Assembly (NCBI GenBank): GCA_036785705.1
Contig: JAWUZG010000004.1
Coordinates: 7,784,501-7,848,500, forward strand
DNA: 64,000 nt
Reading direction: 5' to 3'
Source: Acanthornis magna
Lineage: Eukaryota; Chordata; Aves; Passeriformes; Acanthizidae
The position numbers and the translations under genes are program-made. The notes under the pieces were generated by a model. The model saw only the letters and a program-made list of their open reading frames with translations. It did not search any database and was not told the origin of the DNA. This document shows positions 12,735 through 26,149 of the stretch, piece after piece (position 1 is the first letter of the stretch; each line of letters starts with the position of its first letter).

Positions 12735-15700
12735 CTAAACATCAGAGATAATCAAGGGTCAGTATGAAACATGTGCTTTTACCTTATTTTGTTTAATAGT
12801 AGCTTGCATCTGCATTCTCCATCTATGACGTGTATAGACTATATTCTGCTTACAGCTTTCTTCCTTTGCCTAGACTGACAAAAAGTGTTTAGGATACTTT
12901 TTAGACATCCTGTATTTTCCTGAAATTTTCAGCTCCTAAATGAAGTATATTACTATAATTTTTTGTATCCTGGAATTAGATTTGAAGGTATTTTGAATAA
13001 TGCCAGTATTTAAGTTCCCACTTAGGTGATTTGACTCCTAACTTTGACTACCAGTTTCCTTCTGCTAAATAATTCATTTATTTTCCACTTTCTTCTGGGA
13101 ATAGGCATCAAAGCCTTTTCTTTGAGGCATTTGGCATTTCAGACCTCTCTTAAAAAAAGGAAGGGTAGGTGGAAATGTCCTCCCCACATTTTTTTTCTAG
13201 GAACAGTGCTTAGGACATTTACTTGGAAAGATTGAATTCTTTGCTTCAGTGAGTCTTACTTGATGCATAGCAGAGCAAATTGCACAAGCAGGAATGAGAA
13301 ATGCCTGCTCCAGAAATCCTTGTAGCCTGTTTTTTATTGTATTCGCTCACAACATGGTCTTACACCTCATCTTATAGAGGAGAGACTTAGGCCTAGGTTA
13401 CCATTTTGGGAAACTGTCCCAAACTTCTACAGGGAATAATAGTATTTGGGAATGACCTGCTGCTAGTGTTTTCTTGGAGGGTAAATTCATAACTCTGAGC
13501 ATGTCTCTCAGTTCACGTCTGGCACATGAGTTTGTGAGCGATGCTAAAATGTAGCCATGAAGTTGAGCATTAAGATTTGTCAGAACACGGTTGATGATGC
13601 AGATGACTAGGAGCAAGTAGTTGCAGGCTTGCATCAGTATATATCAGTATGTTTATTGGCTAAATAAAAGGCACTAGTCCTCTAAACTAAGAAAAAAGAG
13701 CTTGTTAACTTGCATCGACTCTAATAGGAGCTGTATCTCTATGCAACAAAGAAATCTATTTGGAACAGAACAAATTGTATAAAAAGTAAAATCAAAGAAT
13801 TAAGAAGTGGAGGTGACCAGGTTCCTGTCTGGATATTTATTTCCTCTGTCCTTTTTTCCCCCTAATGTACATGTAAACATATGTGCTGACCTTGGGGAGT
13901 TATGACTGTGGAGCAAGATAGTTTTGTTATCTACCTGCTCTCCTTTCTTGATTTCTTGATTTTTTTTTTAATACAATGTCAAACACTTGGACAGCAGTAT
14001 GAGCGTTACTGTGATTAACTGTGGAAAAAGAGAAAACACAGTGTGATTGAGACAGCTAAGATTGTGGGCGGGTTGTCTCTCGTGCTCTAGACAGGTATCT
14101 CTTCAAAAGTGCTTCTAATGGGCCGTTCTTCATTTTCTCAGTGGCAGTTTTGTTTTCCAAAATGCTTGTTGACTCCGAAGTCAATGGAAGAAGTTCTCTG
14201 AACATTTAGGGTGAGATTTTGTGATTCGGTGATTCACTTCCACTAATGCAATATGTCTAATTCCAAGCCACTTTGGTGTATAGTCTAAAACAGATTTCAT
14301 CTACTCCTTTAAAGTCTAAGTGCTCCAATCGTCAGCTGCATGGGCATCAGGTGCATTGCCACCCAGGCAGCCAAAATAAACATATCCCTTGGTCTTAATT
14401 TTTCCCTAGTAGAATTGTTCATTTGTAAAATAAAGACAGTAACACCGCTCCATTTCACTGGACAAAGTAGAAAAGTATTCCTGCTATCTCTCAACTTTTA
14501 AGTGCTTTGTTGTGTAAAATTAACATTCTTCCAACATGGTGTTGTAATAACAGGGAAAAAATGCAGGTTTTGCTACCATTAAAAAGACTTTGAGGTCAAA
14601 CTTCTGCTGCTTGATCTCTGTCTCTTAGAGATTTGTGATTTTTAACTGCCTAAATTTCACCTCATAAACTCAAAGTAAAAAAACAGAGGAGAAAGAAATT
14701 AGAAACTGAATGGACTTATCAGAGTCTTGAATCTTTTTTCTGTGTTTGTATTTCCCTAGATAATACTTCCTGGATTTTTGAACCTGTTTTGAGCTGCTAT
14801 AAGCTTCTGCTCATTATGATATTAATTTTTTTTTTTCTAGAGTTTAGATGTCAAGTGTTGGTTGTTCTCTTTGTTCCACGCATTTGTTTCTGCATTTTGG
14901 CGAAAAGAATTTATTTACCTGAAGGAATAACCTTGCTCTGATATAACACCTGTTCCATGCAGTTTTGATCTATTCATCTGTATGCCTCCATCTCCTCTTC
15001 TTGTAGCAATGTATTCTGAAACGCACTGCTGATATGGCTAGAGGGAATCCATTATTTGATGCTGTATCTTTTTCATTTTTTGAGAGCATGGGGGATTTTA
15101 AGAGGCTACACATTCAATGCAGCAGCAATAATAGTCCTGCTGAATATGATAATATTTTGTGATTGTTGCATGTTAGACAGGTACTTGAACACACACGACC
15201 TATTCATGCCAAAAAGCCCCCATATCTACTATAATGCTACAGCTTTTCACACTCCCCCTGCTGAGTTTCTAATGCAAACTATCACAGTGTGTGGTCCCCA
15301 CTACTGTAAACATGAATTCCTTTCTCATTGTGACTTTATATCTTCTACACTGATTATAACGACTCTCTATCAGCTCAAAGCTGTCAATGTGTTCCTGAAC
15401 GGACTGCTAGTGGTAACAAGAAAAAAGAAAAAGGAAAAAAAGTTTTTGGATACCTAAAAAATATAAAGTGTGACCAGAATCAGGAAAAGATTGAATTTCT
15501 TTACTGCTTAGTTTCATCTGAATGAGTGTATATCTATATATGCTGCTTCCTTTGCCTTTCTCTCTTTTTTTTTCTTTAAGTAATTTGAGTAATTTAACAC
15601 AGGGAGTAGTTTCTTCCCCTCCATTTCATATATTTTGGAGACATAAAGATGCATACATCACACAGTCCATCTATTTCATCAGTTTCTGTCCTTGCCAACA

Positions 15701-18700
15701 TCAATTTGCATTCATTATATTCACCCAGCCCAGTGCAATGTTAGATGTGAAGCAGGTCTGCTTCCTTCTGTTAGAAAACTTATCTATGGCTAGTGTTACT
15801 TAACTGTACCTATCAAAGGCAAGCACTGATGAGGATGTCACATTCTTTTTGCACAGAAGAGGACTCTTTATTATTACAAGAAAGAAAATAATAATGTCAC
15901 AGTGTAAAGCTATTGTGTATCTCCTTCATCAGCCACAGCAGGAAGCAATACTGTATGTGGTAGTTTAAATCTTCTTCAGTGATTTGACAGCTTCCAACTG
16001 AGTAAAAGAGTGCACATGTTTGGAGGGATTTAGAGGACTTGGAGCACCAGCCTTAGACTTCAAGATCCTGGAGATGTTGCACAAGTATGTGATCTCATGA
16101 GTCAGTCACATAAACCTGGCAATAATGGTGAGCTGTGTTATAACAGTATTTCATGAGAAAGAAACAATCATGTTGGTTTTTTTTATGAGACAGAAGCAGT
16201 GCTCTCACTATCTAAAATACAAGGAATTTCAGGGAATCCAAGTTTGGACAATCATTTTCTTAAACATATTAATTTCCCTGTCAAAATAGAAGAAATATGT
16301 AAGCAGTGATGGTGTTTCTTCTACAAACCTGCATTATTAACTATAAAAAGTCTTAATCTATTGTCTACTCCAAGAACAAACTTGGTCATAACATATCTTA
16401 CACTTCCAAATAAGAAGTACAGGTGGTGGAGAAGCAGTTACTTTGCAACAGTTAATGTCTACTTTCATTAATTACAGCAGGGACGGGAACCAGACAGCTT
16501 ATCCACAATTAATTGAAATAAGAAAGTGATCAATATAACTGTTAATTGCACAAAGGGCAACAAATACCCTGGATGCCTTCCCAAAGGGTACAAACTGAAG
16601 ATAATTTTTGTACTGCTGCATTCTTTGCACCATTCACACTCATGGCAAAAACAAGCACAGGACTGGTGGTCAATAGACTAAATTTAATGGTGCTCAGTGA
16701 TAATCAGGGCCTTCAGATACAATACTAATAATAATGTCAAGCATGATTATATTTTCAGATTTACATGAAATTATTGAAATGCTATTTGCTATCATTTTTG
16801 TCTGAGGTTCATCCAGTTGTTTATGCAGTATGTCAATATTGATCCTACATAGTAAAATGTTTATAGCAGGGGCCCAGTGGCTAGTACATCTAACATCTCC
16901 AGTGTCAGCAGCAAGTGATTTCTGCCAAGGATTGGTGGCGGCAGGCCAAGCCAACCAGTGCACAGTTCATTTTTGCTATCCTAGCTGGCTTTTTATTATT
17001 GTGGGTTTTTTAAAATCACTTTTATTTCTCCTGAATATTTTTTCCTAACAGAGTGTGCAAGAACAACAGAGGCAGGTAGAAGTCTTTTGGAAGACTATTT
17101 CTCAATGTTAAAAAAAAAGATACATCTAGTAAAGATACCACTCTAGAATCATTAGAAGCTGTTATATGCGATTGGTGCTGTGTCATTTAGCAAAGTGTTG
17201 CTCAGTGGGTACAGCAGCTGGTATATATGATTTTCTATACCACCTGCAAAAATATCCCATACCATATAATCAACCACCTGGATAAAAAAGAAGGGTAGTG
17301 AGACACTGTTTATTATGTAGCAGGGCCCATATTTTCCTTAAACCTGTGAGTACATAAACAGACTGATAGTACAGACGTGTACAGGGCAAGGTTTGTTAAA
17401 GCTTTTCTGTTCAATAAAGCATCTACTGCCTGCTGTTCAGATAGTATTGAACAGATTTGCTTATTTCTAATGAAGGTGTTTGGGCAATTTTCTGGCACAA
17501 ATGAAGTAAAATTATGTACTTTAAATGTTCATTAAAACAAAAAAAAAGGCATTCAACCAGCCACCACCATTTTCCTGTAACAGATTGGAAACTACAAAAC
17601 ATACAAACGGAACCTCGGTGATAAATTGGTATCATTAGTACTGTCGGGATTACTCATTTGCTTAGAAAGATCCTGTCCAGTGGCAACATTTCAAACAACT
17701 GTTTTAACAACTTCTGATTAGCAAGCTGCCCTCTAACATACACGAGAGATACCTCAGATCATCACTGCTCAGCCAGATCCCTCCCCACAGCTCCCACTGT
17801 TATTACATTTGCAGTGGCCACTGTGACTCATTTCCATGAAGTTACAGCAGCTTAGTCCTGCTGAAAATTTGGCACGTGGTCTTCAGCATCTAATGCAACA
17901 CACCCTTTCATGGCCTAAAAGGACTCTGAGTGAGCCAGAAGTAGTTTTACTAAAGGCTTTGAAAGACACGTAATCTGGCTGCATGAGGATTTTATTTATC
18001 TGTGTCAAGAGACTGACTCATTAGAAACCCAAATTTTAGAGATGCATTACTCTTGAAATGAGGATAAGGGGATCATATAGAAAATTCTTGGGTGATGTTA
18101 GTTATTTGACATTTGCAAATGTCTTGTAGCATTTTTTTGCTTTTTGATGTTTTGGAGGCAATAACATTTATTGAGCCAATAAAATAATGAAGTGTATTTT
18201 TAAGTAGACTAATTTTTCTTTCATTTTTACTACTCTGGTGGTTAGATTTGGTGTTCTTTCGCAAAAATTATTTTTATGTTAAAATAACAAAATTAATTTA
18301 AATAGAAAACTAAATGAAAAAGAAAAAATGTGGAATGATATGGACTCTTTCAACTTCAGGTCTCTAATTCATATCTGTTGAAGTAATAACTAACTTGGAA
18401 TTTTTTTTTCATCTGTTGGTTGTTCAAAGTTCTGCATAAAATGAGCAGAGAATCTAATTCTTGGTTCGGGTGGATCAGTAAGGTCATCATATGTGACACC
18501 AATTGATAGTTTGCTCTGTAAAGGCAAAAACTAATTAAAAAAAAAAAAAAGAAAAAATATCCTGCCAAGATCAGTCTGGTCAGAAGAGGAAAAAATAAAT
18601 TCAGATTAAAAAACAAAAATTCAGAAATCATAAACTGAAAGGAGGATAAAAGTTTTCATGGAGATAAAACGCATTTTCAGGAATACTAGCAGTATTCCAT

Positions 18701-19791
18701 TGGAACAATATACTTGGACAGACTGCAAAACTTCATGAACAGAAGACATAGGAAAACACTAAACATAGCTAATCGTAAAAATGCTTACTGTTATCCCACC
18801 CTTAGGAAAAATAGTCTGTTCATTTAGAGCAGTAACATCAATTCTGTTTGCCTGATTCGATAGTGCTTAAAAAGTGTGTTTTCCTGAAAAAACTCTTGCT
18901 TAACAGCTAGTGGAGAATGAAGCCCAGATATTCACATATTTAGGAACTTAGAACAAGATATGTCACAGCAGATCAACAGAGAGATTTTTAAAATAGCAAT
19001 AAAACAAAAACTAAAGAAAACCCCACCCTGACCAGTAAAACTGGCTTAGTACTAGCCTTTTATATTATAATTGTATAGCTTCAAAGAGAGGTAGATTTTT
19101 CAGGGTTGTCAACTCAGTATCTTACCCCATCGAAAAAAAATCTCTTTAGAAATTTAAAAAAATATAAAAATAAAACAAAATGAATAGTGTTAAAACACTA
19201 ATTAAGCCTGTTTTCAAATTATGTTAATGAAACTACAAAGAAAATGCAAATCTAGAAGTCTCCAGAAATTCTAACAGTTGTGGTGTAGCACCATGGCTGG
19301 TAGTCCCACAGCAATACTTCCACTGCCCCCAGGAGGATACCATATTAGTGGTTCATAAATGTGCATTAAATTAATCTGTTTGATCAGTAAGCGTTTTCAA
19401 TTTTTTGGCGAGCGGGGATTTATTTTGAACTCTATTCTATGGGATTCAAAAATTGTGGAGTAATGCTGCCATTTGAGTCACTGAAGTAAAGTGAACAAAA
19501 ATCTGTCACTATTCGTAACACTAATATCATTCTTCAGGCCTCATGACATCAGCCAGCAAGATTCTCTTCATTTTAAGTAAGATATAAGTACACTTATAAG
19601 TAATGCTATTTCAGCCCACTAGAAGTCTAAGAGGTCCCACTACAGCAGTATAACAGTCACAAGACTAGTGATGCAGCACTTTAGGAGCGCTTTGCCTGCC
19701 TAATCATATTATAAACATATTCATAGTAGTCCCATGGAAGTCCAAGACTGCTTTTGTAGTAGGGTACTTATACAGTACAAATGATGCTCAC

Positions 19792-19914
19792 TTTGTCACT
19801 AAGGAGAGGCTTTTTAACATTTTCTGTGGCACATGGGACTCCTGTTACTACAAGTTTTCCATTATGTTTTTCCATACACAAACACCAACCATATACTTTG
19901 TCAGATTGACCTTT
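19792..19914 (-). other. Candidate exon, Cys-containing open segment of 41 codons
   Basis: On the minus strand this lies inside a 110-codon open frame (19768-20100). A T-rich tract ending ATCAAAG could be an acceptor, and GACAAA|GTGAGC is a reasonable donor. Both ends fall at phase 0, giving exactly 41 codons. The peptide has the motif YGWCLCMEKHNGK, then TGVPCA. The WCxC pattern loosely recalls thyroglobulin type-1 modules, but the rest of that domain is not visible, so I do not assign it. Chance remains more likely than a real exon. Confidence 0.18.
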
Positions 19915-22900
19915 CTTTGATATTAATTGAACAACAAAACAAACAAGAACAAAGGCGAGCATCTGTGAGAAAGCATGAGAGTGTGTATGTTTTTGCACTG
20001 TACTAACAAGCAAAAATAAAACAGCAGCAATCTCTGAATAGAAGTGGGACAATCTTTTCATGTAAAAATTAAGACAGAAAAATGGATAATTTCTTTGCAC
20101 ATTGTAAAGGCCTCCATTGAATTCACATTAATTTTAATGGTTGTCTACAATTTTGTTAAACCAGGTTTATCATTATGCACTTATAGGCTCAAGACCTCAG
20201 TTTGCCTAAGGAAATCTCTTTGTTTGGAATAGACAGAAAGAATCAATGGTCTGTATATATCAGTCCTCTTCTCTTTGTGTCTCTTCGTCCCTTTTATAAG
20301 TAATATGAAACTGGAATTTACATGTTCTTAGGTACAAGAAATGCAGGAAAGGCTCCCCAGGGTACTCAAAAATACATGAGGATACTAAATGCTGAAATTT
20401 TGTTGATACAGGTCTCCTTCAAATATCCAGCCTCCAACTACTTTTAAAAAAGCTATTAATTACTTATTTAGGTACTTGACATGCTGAAAAGGTGGTTCTT
20501 AGTTTTTCAAGAGAGCTCTCTAAAACTCTAATTCCTGTTAAATCTACAGTGTGGTTAAAGCTTTCTTTGCCATTTGCAGAAGTACTTGTTAGGCCATGGA
20601 TACTTTTCGTGAGTCTTTTGCTAACTATAGGTTACATATTGTCCATTGGTTACTACCCTGAGCATTGATTCTGGTTATGTTTATTTTTCAATTTTAGGCC
20701 TATAAGCCATCAAATGTTCAGTTTCTTTTAGATTTTTTAAAAAATATCTGTAATGCATATTTCTAAGTATATATTATATATGGTATGTGTGTATTACTAA
20801 GAATAACAATACGTGCATAGAAGTTAATAAAGGAGTTAATAAATGAGAATGAAATAACTAATATGAAATCTAAAGCTAACATAAGGTATTTCTAAGAGCT
20901 GTGAATTTCAAAGCTCGAGTGTAAATACTCACTTGAAACACAAGATTTTTGAAAGTTTTCAAGTGAGGCATATTCTAGTCATTCTTTTCTATCTTTTTGC
21001 TTTGCTTCTTTTTTCACAAGCCTTTTATAGTAAGTGTCTGAATTCCATAAAATCGAGTATTTATTTTTCACATCACAGTGTTAAGGAAGGTAAGAGGGAC
21101 TCATTTTAATTTTCTGCTCTGATTCTGTTTCAAGTAACCAAACCCTGGCCATTGTTTTTTAACTTGTACTCCAGGATGAGAACCACTGTAGTTTTCAAAT
21201 TCAGTAAGTGAAGTGGTGAAAATGGACATTTCTTCACATGGGAATAATTGCAGATTCTTCACATTAACTCCTGCATTGGAGGTACAAAAGTCAGTGCTAT
21301 TTTTTTTTAAATGAGCATGTAATTAGACCTTTTATGGTGTCTATTTACTACAAAATTCTTCTCTAGCAGTATAATGATTTCTTCTCAGGTGCTAGAAATC
21401 TGAAGATGGAATAGGAAGGTAGAAGTTGGAATAATTTAGCTTTTGAGAGCTTTTTCAGTGTGCTCTCTTACATTCGTATCTCAGAGTAAAATGCTTTAGG
21501 AATACTTAAAGGTTGTTGTGATATAATGATTCCTTTGAATATGCAGTAATGTGAAGTTATCCAACTATGCATCTTTTCAATACCCAAAAGTTTACTTGTG
21601 GGAGTGTCACACTGGGACTGGATAAAGATTGCAAAAATCACAGAAGTTACGAAAGGAAAAAGTATATTCTACAATCCCGCCTTCCCTCACAATCCAGATG
21701 CATTTGCTCTCTCCTCCATGTATATTTTATACTAGCATGTTTTCAATTCCAAAAAGAAGGATCACTGAGGTACCTATTTTTCCAATATTGCCTTTAAATC
21801 CTTTCAGATTAAATGTCAAAAATATAACTGATGTAATGCATCAGAATTAATGTAAAAGCAAACAAGAATGTGGTTCAGAAAGTGGATGCTTAAGGAAAGA
21901 GTGTGGGAAAGAAGCAGTGATTTTTCAGTGATTCAGTGATTTTTCCTTAATGTACTAGCTGGGCTTTTGGAAGCCATCAGTTAGGGGCTCCCTGAGCTGA
22001 AGATAGCAGCAATATAGAACCACAAATGGTCCAATCCCCATTATTTTGTCCAGTTTCTTTCTGAACTAGGCCTCCTTTATTTCTTTTTGTTTATTCAGTA
22101 GTTCCCCCTTAGCCACATACTTAACTCAGTCATTAAATAAGTTACAGCAATAGAAGTGGCAACAGGAGCAACTTTTCCTTTCAGGAGAAAGCTCTTTCAC
22201 ATCACCATCCATCTCCTGTTCTCTGAAATCCATGCTGCTGTATGGGCGAATGCAACATGATCAGGTAAATCTTACAGCGACCACTGAGGCAGCTGAGGCA
22301 AGCACACTCTAGAAGGTATTTTTAAGCTGGACTGTTGAGCCATTGTGGCCCATTGGCAGAGATGACCCCCTTAGGCTGGGTTTAGTTATCATGGTTGGGT
22401 GAAGTTTTAATCCTGTACCTTTTAATCATGTAATAATCCAGGACATGATTATTCCCTGTCGGTTTACTTTCTTCAAGACTCTTTGGTGACTAGACTTCTC
22501 AAAAAGTTTTGGAAATTCAAGTGCATTATATTGATTGAAATATATTTAGACCCGTGATGATTCAGCGGCTTTTGTAGTTCAAAGGTCTTAGGTTATGAGA
22601 TAAATTGCTTCACAGAGGATCTCTCAAAGACAATGGTGACATGAGAAACCCAAACAATACTCTGTTGAGTGGATCCCATTCCGGCTGCTGTGCTCATCAG
22701 ATCATCAAAGACCTATCTTCACAAACTCTGAGGAGCAAAGGGCAGGCAGAACATGAATTACAGACCTCCAAGGAGAGAATAACTTTTTGGGCTGTCCCAG
22801 AAGTTCCATCAGATCCAGGCATAAACCCCATAAAGACGTATCACCTGAAACAGCTCTCCAGATCACATTTCAGACTAACTGCTGCCTAGGGGTGGGACAC

Positions 22901-23084
22901 ATTACGGAATGCAGTGGAGGAGCATTTTGGGATTATGCAGGTTTTATTACAATTTGCTTAAGGGAGAAACCAAAGGTAGGAAAAAGGAGGGGCTTAGGTG
23001 AAGTGATTTCAGGAGGAAAGAGAGAACTAAGAGGATAAGAAGGGCCAGTTTTGTCTAAGTAGTCTGTTAGTACAATTGTCTGGA

Positions 23085-24272
23085 TATGCCCAAGGATTTG
23101 ACATCATTGCACAAGTGAAACCTGGTGGGATGAGTGCTGTGACTGGAGTGCCCTGTTGGATGGTTACAGGCTCTTCAGGATGGGTGGGCAGGGCAGAAGA
23201 GACACAGGGGTGGCACTGCATGTAATAGAAGGGTTAGAACGTAAGGATGTCACAACTAGCAAGTTCAAGGGGCAAACAAATAATGCAGCGTTCAGCTGGA
23301 TAAACACAGCACGTGATGGATGAGCAACTGCCTCACAGGTCAGGCACAAAGGGTGGCAGCGAAGGGGGTGACATCAGACTGGGACCTGTCACCAGTGGGG
23401 CTCCACAGGGAGCTGAGCCCTGTGCTCTTCAACATCTTCATAAATGACTTGGACACAGGACTGGAAGGAATACTGAGCAAGTTTGGAGATGATACAAAAC
23501 TGGGAGGAGCTGTTGACTCGCTTGAAGGCAGGGAGGCCCTGCAGAGATATCTCGGCGAATCAGAGGACTGGACAACCATCAGCCATATGAAGTTCAACAG
23601 GGGAAAGTGCAAGGTTCTGCACCTGGGATAGTGAACCCTGGATGTATGGACAGACTGGGGAATGAGATGCTGGAAAGCAGTGCTGCACAAAGGGCCCTTG
23701 GGGGGCTGGTCAGTGGCAGGTGGAATGCGAGTCAGCAGTGCCCTGGCAACCAAGAGGGCCACCTGTGTCCTGGGGGGCATCAGGCACAGCATTGCCAGCC
23801 GGGCAAGGGAGGGGATTGTCCTGCTTTGCTCTGCACTGGGACAGCTGAACCTTTAATATTGTGTGCAGTTTTGGGCATTACAATATGAGAAAGATATAAG
23901 GCTATTAGAGAGTGTCCAAAGGAGGGCAACATCGCAGTCTGCAATGAGGGGGTACTTCCTTATGAGGGGAAGTGGAGTGGCACACACTGATCTCTTCTCT
24001 GTGCTGACCAGTGACAGGACCTTAGGGAATGGCCTGAAGCTGTGTCGGGGGAATAGCTTGGATATTAGGAAAAGGTTCAAAGGGTGGTTGGGTGCTGGAA
24101 CAAGCTCCCCAGGGAAGTGGTCACAGCAGCAGCCTGACAGAGTTCAAGAAGCATTTGGACAATGCTCTTGGGCACATGGTGTGACTCTTGGGGAGGGTGC
24201 AGTGATGCGAGCTGGGCTCCACGACCCTTGTGGGTCCTTTTCAACTCAGCTTATCCTATGCTTCTGTGAATT
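23085..24272 (+). mobile_element. CR1 LINE, internally deleted copy with endonuclease and RT remnants
   Basis: Frames broken by small shifts encode CR1 ORF2 in order. First come pieces of the AP endonuclease (SETWWDE at about 23115, then LLDGYRLF at about 23160). Next is reverse transcriptase (PVLFNIFINDLD, then FGDDTKLGGAVD at about 23490), then the region after RT (SRGRW-like and LQYEKDIRLLE blocks), and finally the 3' UTR. The 3' end near 24272 matches the family terminus TATGCTTCTGTGA. The catalytic block reads FGDD rather than the usual F-A-D-D. Between about 23300 and 23340 the sequence passes from endonuclease to just upstream of the RT palm, so the middle of ORF2 is missing. Multiple shifts and stops make it non-functional. 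The 5' edge is approximate. Confidence 0.9.
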
Positions 24273-24444
24273 GCCTGTCCAGCACAGTCTGTCTTATCAA
24301 CTAATTGCATTTCTTTCTAATTCTTTCCCGGGTTAGAGGCGCTCTCTGTTCTGTGTGCATCTGTGTATGTATGGAGGTTTGAAGGCAGTGACTGGATCAG
24401 ACCACAGGTGGGAGGGCTTGTGTGTCCATGGCGGCAGCAACTGT

Positions 24445-24479
24445 GTATATATCTATATCTATATCTATATCTATGTCTA

Positions 24480-24537
<58 letters not shown>

Positions 24538-24560
24538 ATTTCTGTCTATGTCTATCTGTA
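24445..24560 (+). repeat. (ATCT)n microsatellite with flanking (TATATC)n
   Basis: Imperfect TATATC units lead into a pure run of 14 ATCT units at 24481-24536, followed by degraded CTGT/CTAT units. The Ile/Tyr/Ser-rich frames across it are artefacts. Such arrays are usually length-polymorphic. Confidence 0.95.
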
Positions 24561-26149
24561 TGTGTGGTACGTGGGCATGTTCCTGATCAGTTTACAGCAT
24601 CAGCCTTGTTATTGGTTCCACCTGGGAGCAGGCAGCAGCAACAGTCTCGACTCTTTTGTATTGTAGAATCCATCATGATAAGTTTTGCTGCCGCAATAAA
24701 GTACTGTAATGCTATTTTTTTAAGCTTACTAGTGAAAGAAAAAATAAATAAAAAATAAATTTTGTTAAAAAATTTAATGCTAGATTTTGTCCTGAATCCC
24801 CACCACTCTTTTTTGCTGGAGTCATTTAGTTTTCTGCAAAATAAAGAAAAGGCTATCACTTGGAGCTAGCAGCATTGCTATCTCCTTTTCATAATCACAA
24901 ATGATTGCTTAAGGTGCACTACAAAGAGATTTTCAAGAACATTCACTAAATGTGTGAGCGTAACGGAACTTTGTTTAGTTAAAAAGGGCAAATTTCCCTA
25001 CTCATTCTTTGAACTATATTGGGATGTATCCTTTTGGCATGGTGCAATTTTTGTAGCAATGCTACAGCACAGCACTAATTTAAAGAACCAATATTATGCT
25101 GGACTGCTCTGATTCTGAGTTCTTTACTTGACACATGGGATGATGCTCCATGCCCATTGTGCTCTATGCACCAGATTTGGTAACTGTCAGATCACTGAGC
25201 ATAAGCTCTTTCCTTCACTGTCTGGGGGACTGCCTATGATAAATTTTAAACTCACAAAACATTTCTCTAATATAGTAAGGGACTAGCTCCAGTGTCCTGA
25301 CCAGCCATTATCTTTCTCATTAAAATAATTATTGCGTCCAGTGTTGAATGTGAACTATTGTGTGTTATGACTGTGCATTTGTCTACAAAGTCATTGCGCT
25401 CTTGGAAGCTATTGTGGCTCATTTCTATAGGAAACCTTCTTATTATCTTGACTGTGAAGGGGAGTGGGGAAGGAGGGAATTCTGCCTTTCCCTTATTCTG
25501 CATTTATTAAACATACTCGAAAAGAAAACATTTTAAACACATAAAAGCTTTTACATGCACTCTGCATCCAAGGGAACACATTTATTTTTTCTGCTACTTT
25601 AGCAGTATGTATGTGGTGATGCTATTTAAAAAAAATAGGTCAGGACCACTTTCAGCCTTCGTGAAGACAGAACCATTTCACAACGTGCTGGGAAAAGTGT
25701 AGCCTTGTATTTCCTTAACTACAAAAAAGTGTCCACGTAGTTAGAAATCCCTAAACTGCATTATTTCCTATAAATGTCAGAAGTGACTGGACACACTTCA
25801 GATTGTTTTAATATCTCTCAGTTAGTACAAAGTCAACACCATAAAACCCTTTTTATAAGAAGGGGTTTTTTATACATTGTACTGCATTGGTTAAATTAAA
25901 TGACCACAGCAATTACTTATGGTCCTAATCTTTCTTCTGCAACATTCTGTTTGTTTTTTTTTTTTTAATTTTGGATGTAAATCAAAATTTTTAAGCCAAA
26001 CATCTGTGCATATCCTCCAGTTACAGATAAAATAAATTATTTGTACATAATAAAAAAATCTCTAACTTTTCCTTCCTTCAAATCCTAAAAATTCCAACCT
26101 GGGCTCTTTCGTTTATCAGCTACTCATATGTGTCCATAATTATTTCAGT
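24561..26149. other. Unique DNA, no gene recognised
   Basis: No supported coding sequence. The part just after the microsatellite (24561-24720) is richer in GC and ends with an AATAAA at about 24696. It might be a fragment of an old LTR, but I see no defined ends or duplication, so it is left unassigned. The rest is AT-rich. Confidence 0.6.

Larger units (their letters stand above)
10625..23084. other. AT-rich unique DNA, no gene recognised
   Basis: No domain-bearing frame was found. The longest frame outside repeats is 133 codons (15056-15457 +), about what chance gives in 64 kb of this composition. The stretch holds an A/C-rich patch and two candidate exons, listed separately. The block 22600-23084 is less AT-rich than its surroundings and carries overlapping frames of 83-94 codons. 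I could not assign it; it may be an old repeat next to the CR1 copy that follows. Confidence 0.65.

Noticed and set aside
15056..15457. 133-codon open frame on the plus strand, the longest outside repeats
   Set aside because: About one frame of this length is expected by chance in 64 kb of such AT-rich DNA. It shows no domain and ends in a Lys-rich simple stretch.
24561..24720. Possible old LTR end with AATAAA near 24696
   Set aside because: No paired TG/CA ends, TATA box or flanking duplication could be placed.
24355..24758. 103- and 131-codon frames rich in Ile, Tyr and Ser
   Set aside because: They are readings of the (ATCT)n microsatellite.
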